Shown one piece after another: positions 59,612 through 64,000 of a stretch of 64,000 bases of DNA. Position 1 is the stretch's first letter. Each line of letters starts with the position of its first letter. Under the pieces are notes generated by a model that was not told the origin of the DNA, did not search any database, and saw only the letters and a list, made by a program, of their open reading frames with translations. Position numbers and translations under genes: made by a program. This DNA is from Actinomadura xylanilytica (GTDB lineage: Bacteria; Actinomycetota; Actinomycetes; Streptosporangiales; Streptosporangiaceae): assembly GCF_030283145.1 (NCBI RefSeq), contig NZ_JASNWE010000001.1, positions 1,301,751 to 1,365,750 on the forward strand, given 5' to 3'.

Positions 59612-62600
59612 ATGCTCGTCGCGCATGCCACCTGGCATGGCGGTGCCCTCTGCCTGTGGGCCGAGCGCACCGGCCCGTACGAGCCCGTCCCGGCGCCGCC
59701 CGATGGGTCCGGCGCGGCGGTGCATCCGTTCGCCACCCGTGACTTCACCGGCACGTCCTACGAGCCGATGGTCAAGGGCGCGTTCGGTGTCGAGCTGACC
59801 ATGTCGCTGCCCACCCACGGCGACCATCCGGCGCCGTCCGCCGAGCTGGGGCCCGAGGCGTTCGGCGGACGGGCCGAGCTGCGCGAGTGGCGGGTGCCCG
59901 CCCTGGTGCTGGAGCCGTTCCCCGCGATGGCCCTGCTCCAGGCCGCCGAGCACAGCGGCGACGTCGTCCCCGGCACCGACCTGCGCTACCTGTGTGTGCT
60001 CTCCGACGAGGCGGCGCACCTGGCCGCGCGCGGCCAGGTGCTGCCGGCCCTGCTGCGCGAGGACGGCGACCTGGTGGCGCGCTGGCGGCCGGTGCTCGAC
60101 GACCCGGCGCGGTTCCGCGACCTGGTCCGCGCGATGCCCGCGGCCTGCCGCGCCGCGGACGGCGGACGGCCCGCGGCGGGCGTGCTGCGCGAGGCGCTCG
60201 ACGGGCTGGTCGACACGGCCGTGCGCGGGGTCGTCCCGCACCCCCTCCTGCCGCCGCGCCGGGGCGACTCCCCCGACCGGCTGCCCCTCGCCGAGCGCTG
60301 GCTGGAGGCGCTGACCGGGCCGTCCGCCGAGGTCACGCGCGAGCCCCGCGACGATCCGGACGACCTCATCGCCGAGCTCGACGCCTGGGCGGACGCCGCC
60401 CGCCGCCCGGCCGGGCCGCTGCGCGTCTGCTTCAGGCTCGCCGAGCCGGGCGCCGAGTCCTTCACCGAGGAGTCCGGGCACGATCCCGAGGCCGAGGCCG
60501 CCGCGGCGGACGGCGACGCCTGGCGGGTCGAGTTCGCCCTCCAGGGCACCGCCGACCCGAGCCTGTACGTGCCTGCCTCGATGATCTGGGCGGGCGAGGC
60601 GCCGTCGCTCGGCGGCGCCGAGGAGACGCTGCTCGGCGGGCTCGGCCGGGCGCTGCGGCTGTTCCCCGACATGACGCCCGCGCTCGACACCGCGACGCCG
60701 CACGAGCTGGTCCTCGACACGGCGGGCGCGTTCCGCTTCCTGCGCGGGGCGGCGCCGATGCTGTCGGCGGCCGGGTTCGGGGTGCTGCTGCCGCGGTGGG
60801 CGGGCCGGGCGCGGCTCGGCATGAAGCTCACCACCCGGGCGGACGACGGCGAGGGCTCAGGCGCGGCCACCTCGTCGGGGTTCGACCTCAAGGGCATGGT
60901 CGACTTCCGGTGGGACCTGGCGATCGGCGCCGAGACCATCGACGAGGACGAGCTGGAGGAGCTGGCCCGGTTGAAGACGCCGCTCGTCCGGCTGCGCGGC
61001 CAGTGGGTCGAGCTGGGCGAGGAGCAGCTCGAGGCGGCGCTCGACCTGCTGCGCCGTCCCCGGCACGGGAGGATGCCCGCCGCCGCGGCGATGCGGGCCG
61101 CGATCCACGCGGGCGACGAGGCGCTGCCGCTGGTCGAGGTCGACGCCGACGGCGCGTTCGGCGACCTGCTGTCAGGCGAGGCCGACCGGCGGCTCGCGCC
61201 GATGACCACCCCCGAGGGTTTCAACGGGACGCTCCGGCCGTTCCAGGAGCGCGGCCTCGCCTGGCTGACCTTCCTCGACGGGCTCGGCCTGGGCGGGATC
61301 CTGGCCGACTCGATGGGGCTCGGCAAGACGGCGCAGACGCTGGCGCTGCTGGTCTCCGAGCGCGCGGGCGGGCGCCGGCCCGGCCCGACGCTGCTGGTCG
61401 GGCCGATGTCGCTGGTGGGCAACTGGCAGCGCGAGGCGGCCCGGTTCGCGCCGAAGCTGCGGGTGCACGTCCACCACGGCACCGGCCGGCACCGCGACGA
61501 GCGGCTCGTCGCGGCGGTCGCGGGCGCCGACCTGGTGCTGACCACCTACGGGACGGCGGCGCGCGACGCCGAGTCGCTGGCGCTGATCGAGTGGGGACGG
61601 GTGGTCTGCGACGAGGCGCAGGCGCTGAAGAACAGCGGGACGCGCCAGGCGCGGGCGGTGCGCGGCATCCCGGCGCGCAGCCGGATCGCGCTGACCGGGA
61701 CGCCGGTCGAGAACCACCTGACCGAGCTGTGGTCGATCCTGGAGTTCGCGAACCCGGGGCTGCTCGGGCCGCGGCCGGCGTTCCGCGAGCGGTTCGCGGT
61801 GCCGATCGAGCGCGACGGCGACGAGCGGGCGGCGCTGGCGCTGAAGCGGGCGACGCAGCCGTTCATCCTGCGCCGGCTCAAGACCGACCGGTCGATCATC
61901 TCCGACCTGCCGGAGAAGCAGGAGATCAAGGTCTACTGCAACCTGACCACCGAGCAGGCCTCGCTGTACCAGGCGACCGTCGACGACATGCTCGCGCAGA
62001 TCGCCGAGGCCGACGAGAAGCGGCGGCGGGGGCTGGTGTTGGCGACGATGGCCAGGCTCAAGCAGGTCTGCAACCATCCGGCGCAGCTCCTCAAGGACGG
62101 CTCGCGGCTGCCCGGCCGGTCCGGCAAGCTGGAGCGGCTGGAGGAGATCTGCGCCGAGGTGCTGGAGCAGGGCGAGAAGGCGCTGGTGTTCACCCAGTAC
62201 GCCGAGTTCGGGTCGATGCTCCAGCCCTACCTGGCGGCGCGGCTCGAACGGCCGGTGCTGTGGCTGCACGGCGGCACGTCCAAGCAGGGGCGGGACGACC
62301 TCGTCCAGCACTTCCAGGCCGACACCGAGCCGTCGGTCTTCCTGCTTTCACTGAAGGCGGCCGGCACCGGGCTGACGCTGACCGCCGCCAACCACGTGGT
62401 GCACCTGGACCGGTGGTGGAACCCGGCGGTCGAGGACCAGGCGACCGACCGCGCGTTCCGCATCGGGCAGACCAGGAACGTGCAGGTCCGCAAGTTCATC
62501 TGCGTGGGGACGATGGAGGAGCGGATCGACGAGATGATCGAGCGCAAGAAGGCGCTGGCCGACTCGATCGTCGGCACCGGCGAGGACTGGCTGACCGAGC

Positions 62601-62659
62601 TGTCGGTCGCCGAGCTGCGCGACGTGCTGCGCCTGGCGCCCGAGGCGGTGAGCGGCTGA
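59612..62659 (+). CDS. SNF2/DEAD-like DNA-dependent ATPase
   Basis: 1015-residue Swi2/Snf2 ATPase. The N-terminal half (about 1-500) is the bacterial SNF2-associated region. The motor has LRPFQERGLAWL, Walker A ADSMGLGKTAQ, DEAQALKN, LTGTPVENHLTELWSI, and the second RecA lobe with KALVFTQYAEFGSMLQ, HGGTSKQGRD, SLKAAGTGLTLTAANHVVHLDRWWNPAVEDQATDRAFRIGQ. It should translocate on DNA and remodel nucleoprotein. The ATG at 59612 has GGGGGA upstream. Its TGA overlaps the next gene's ATG. Confidence 0.94.
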   Translation: MLVAHATWHGGALCLWAERTGPYEPVPAPPDGSGAAVHPFATRDFTGTSYEPMVKGAFGVELTMSLPTHGDHPAPSAELGPEAFGGRAELREWRVPALVLEPFPAMALLQAAEHSGDVVPGTDLRYLCVLSDEAAHLAARGQVLPALLREDGDLVARWRPVLDDPARFRDLVRAMPAACRAADGGRPAAGVLREALDGLVDTAVRGVVPHPLLPPRRGDSPDRLPLAERWLEALTGPSAEVTREPRDDPDDLIAELDAWADAARRPAGPLRVCFRLAEPGAESFTEESGHDPEAEAAAADGDAWRVEFALQGTADPSLYVPASMIWAGEAPSLGGAEETLLGGLGRALRLFPDMTPALDTATPHELVLDTAGAFRFLRGAAPMLSAAGFGVLLPRWAGRARLGMKLTTRADDGEGSGAATSSGFDLKGMVDFRWDLAIGAETIDEDELEELARLKTPLVRLRGQWVELGEEQLEAALDLLRRPRHGRMPAAAAMRAAIHAGDEALPLVEVDADGAFGDLLSGEADRRLAPMTTPEGFNGTLRPFQERGLAWLTFLDGLGLGGILADSMGLGKTAQTLALLVSERAGGRRPGPTLLVGPMSLVGNWQREAARFAPKLRVHVHHGTGRHRDERLVAAVAGADLVLTTYGTAARDAESLALIEWGRVVCDEAQALKNSGTRQARAVRGIPARSRIALTGTPVENHLTELWSILEFANPGLLGPRPAFRERFAVPIERDGDERAALALKRATQPFILRRLKTDRSIISDLPEKQEIKVYCNLTTEQASLYQATVDDMLAQIAEADEKRRRGLVLATMARLKQVCNHPAQLLKDGSRLPGRSGKLERLEEICAEVLEQGEKALVFTQYAEFGSMLQPYLAARLERPVLWLHGGTSKQGRDDLVQHFQADTEPSVFLLSLKAAGTGLTLTAANHVVHLDRWWNPAVEDQATDRAFRIGQTRNVQVRKFICVGTMEERIDEMIERKKALADSIVGTGEDWLTELSVAELRDVLRLAPEAVSG

Positions 62660-63450
62660 TGGCCGGGTCCGCCGGGAACGGGTGGTGGTCGCGGAGGTTC
62701 GTCGAGCTGGTGGGGTCGTTCGCCGGTGAGGACCTGCTCCGGCGCGGCCTCGCGTGCGCGCGCGAGGGCCGGGTGACCGGGCTGGCGGTCGGGCCGTACG
62801 AGGCGACGGCCCATGTGCGGGGCGACGGGCCCGAACCGTACGAGGTGGCCGTCGGCATCGACGCGATCGACGCGGCGGGCTGGGCGGCGGCCGAGGCCGA
62901 GCTCGCGTCCCGGGCGGTGTTCCGCGCGCGGCTGCTCGCCGGGGAGCTGCCGCCCGAGATCGAGCCGGTGCTCGCCGGCCTCGGGCTGCCGCTGTTCCCC
63001 GCGTCGGCGGCCGGCCTGCACGTGATGTGCGGCTGCCCCGACTGGGGCGACGCGTGCGAGCACGCCGCGGCGGTGCTCTGCGCGCTGGCCGAGGCGTTCG
63101 GCGACGACCCGTTCCTCGTCCTGGCCTGGAACGGGCGGACGAAGGACGAGCTGCTCACCGCGCTGCGCCGCCGCCCGGCGCCGTCCGGCCCGCCCGGCGC
63201 GGACGGACTGGACGGACTGGACGGCGCGGACGGGCCGGGCGGTGAGCCGCTCGGCGCGGAGGACTTCTGGACGACGCCGTCCGGCCTGGCCCGGCTGCGC
63301 GACCGTCCGCCCGCGCCGCCGGTACCGCCGGGGTTCGTGCTGGAGGTCGTCGCACCGCCCCCGGTCAAGGTGCGGCGCCGCGACCTGGCGAGCGTCCTCG
63401 CGCCCGCCTACCACGCCCTGGCGACCGAGCGCCTCGACGACGGCGGCTGA
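62659..63450 (+). CDS. SWIM zinc-finger protein
   Basis: 263-residue protein with the SWIM motif CGCPDWGDACEHAAAVLCAL (C-x-C-xn-C-x-H), which binds Zn and probably DNA or the partner ATPase. The N-terminus (WWSRRFVELVGSF..LRRGLACAREGRV) is typical of SNF2-linked SWIM proteins. It overlaps the SNF2 gene (TGATG), so both are translated together. The C-terminal part has Gly/Asp repeats (GLDGLDGADG) and no further domain. Confidence 0.9.
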   Translation: MAGSAGNGWWSRRFVELVGSFAGEDLLRRGLACAREGRVTGLAVGPYEATAHVRGDGPEPYEVAVGIDAIDAAGWAAAEAELASRAVFRARLLAGELPPEIEPVLAGLGLPLFPASAAGLHVMCGCPDWGDACEHAAAVLCALAEAFGDDPFLVLAWNGRTKDELLTALRRRPAPSGPPGADGLDGLDGADGPGGEPLGAEDFWTTPSGLARLRDRPPAPPVPPGFVLEVVAPPPVKVRRRDLASVLAPAYHALATERLDDGG

Positions 63451-63462
63451 CCCGCCCCGGCG

Positions 63463-63526
63463 AGGCCAGGCGCGGGGAACGCCGGGCGCGGGAACGCCGG
63501 GGCGCGGGGAGGCCGGGCGCGGGAGC
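63463..63526. repeat. Degenerate GC-rich tandem repeat
   Basis: Three to four imperfect copies of a GGCGCGGGGAACGCCGG-like unit fill the gap between the convergent SWIM and DppA genes. They can form hairpins and may serve as terminator. Confidence 0.65.
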
Positions 63527-63527
63527 G

Positions 63528-64000
63528 TCAGCCGTACTGGCCGCCGGCGCAGCCGATCCCACCGGCGATGGTCGCGCAGACGCCGAGAAGGCCGACGATC
63601 TCGGCGTAGTCGCCGGTGCTGAACTCGGTGGTGCGCCCGCCGGTGAGCCGCACGCCGGGGATCAGCGCGCACGACTGCGCGATCGCGGTGGCGTTCCACT
63701 CGACAGTCAGCGTGTAGGGGGCGGGCAGGACGAGCGGGCGCCAGCCCTCGGGATCGCGCAGCGCCCGGGTGGCCCGCTCGTAGATCAGCTCCCTCGCGCG
63801 CGCGGGCGGGATGAGCGCGGCGGCGTACCGGTCGCGACCCTCCTTGACCGCCGCGGTCTCGACGCCGCCGAGCACGTCGCGGGCCTCCGCGCAGGCGGCC
63901 TCGTCACCGGCGACGAGGCCGACGGGCACGCCGAGCGAGCCGGCGTACCCGGCCATGAGCGCGATCTCGCCGACGACCTCCCCGTTGAGCAGCACGTTCT
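63528..64000 (-). CDS. M55-family D-aminopeptidase (DppA-like), 5' truncated
   Basis: C-terminal 157 residues of an M55 zinc peptidase, the family of DppA that releases D-amino acids. The family stretch LNGEVVGEIALMAGYAGSLGVPVGLVAGDEAACAEA and VKEGRDRYAAALIPPARARELI are clear. The N-terminal metal-binding SxDxEG part lies beyond the window edge. The end has an unusual Gly/Cys-rich tail (CATIAGGIGCAGGQYG). Confidence 0.85.
   Translation of the reverse strand, partial: NVLLNGEVVGEIALMAGYAGSLGVPVGLVAGDEAACAEARDVLGGVETAAVKEGRDRYAAALIPPARARELIYERATRALRDPEGWRPLVLPAPYTLTVEWNATAIAQSCALIPGVRLTGGRTTEFSTGDYAEIVGLLGVCATIAGGIGCAGGQYG

Noticed and set aside
59887..62658. Long upstream extension of the SWIM-protein frame through the SNF2 gene
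   Set aside because: The upstream part is Arg/Pro/Ala-rich out-of-frame translation of SNF2; the ATG at 62659 is a proper coupled start.

Overview
The window is 64 kb of very GC-rich DNA (mostly above 70 % G+C by eye), densely packed, with GTG starts, 4-bp stop/start overlaps and actinobacterial families (MhuD-type heme oxygenase, PknB-like kinases, DUF2079, DUF1206, CbtAB, LLM flavoenzymes, gatCAB-ligA-mnmA linkage). It looks like the chromosome of a filamentous actinobacterium, most plausibly Streptosporangiales/Thermomonosporaceae (Actinomadura-like); this placement is inference from gene content and order.

Left part (1-6.7 kb): the end of an MMPL transporter gene, two identical tRNA-Glu(CTC) genes and one tRNA-Gln(CTG), each followed by a hairpin terminator. 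A 20-bp copy of the tRNA-Gln 3' end lies about 0.9 kb away, and the segment between is less GC-rich and holds one small secreted-protein gene; this resembles the scar of an element that integrated at tRNA-Gln. Then follow DUF2461, an FAH-family hydrolase, a membrane-anchored Pro-rich protein with a CBM2-like domain, a small TPR/Sel1 protein, an MhuD-like heme oxygenase and a GNAT protein.

Branched-chain amino acid and serine block (6.7-26.8 kb): cimA, ilvE, leuB, serA and ilvBNC all lie on the minus strand but are interrupted by unrelated modules: a cobalamin-riboswitch cbtBA pair (plus strand), a small ORF with a FhuF-like protein, a thymidylate-synthase-fold protein, a DUF2079 membrane protein, and a PadR / ABC ATPase / FtsX-type permease operon with a 100-bp tandem repeat at the permease start. 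Two leader peptides rich in Leu/Val/Ile, each followed by a U-tailed terminator and competing stems, precede cimA and ilvB. They indicate ribosome-mediated attenuation of both.

Middle part (26.9-46.5 kb): two membrane GGDEF-EAL proteins bracket a PQQ-type sugar dehydrogenase lipoprotein, a small lipoprotein and the gatCAB operon (overlapping GTGA/ATGA junctions). Then come ligA, a MetE-like protein, an LLM oxidoreductase, mnmA, an unrecognised conserved-looking protein, DUF1206 and a cysteine desulfurase; the desulfurase and MnmA together fit tRNA 2-thiolation.

Right part (46.6-64 kb): a TetR/MFS pair, a PknB-like kinase with a Gly/Ala-rich linker and an RsiV-like ectodomain, etfBA with an operator lying inside its promoter, an active kinase next to a paralogous pseudokinase that has lost the catalytic Lys and Asp, an acyl-ACP desaturase with a perfect palindromic operator, an SDR, an enoyl-CoA hydratase, an SNF2 ATPase overlapping a SWIM-finger gene, and the end of an M55 (DppA) peptidase gene running off the window.
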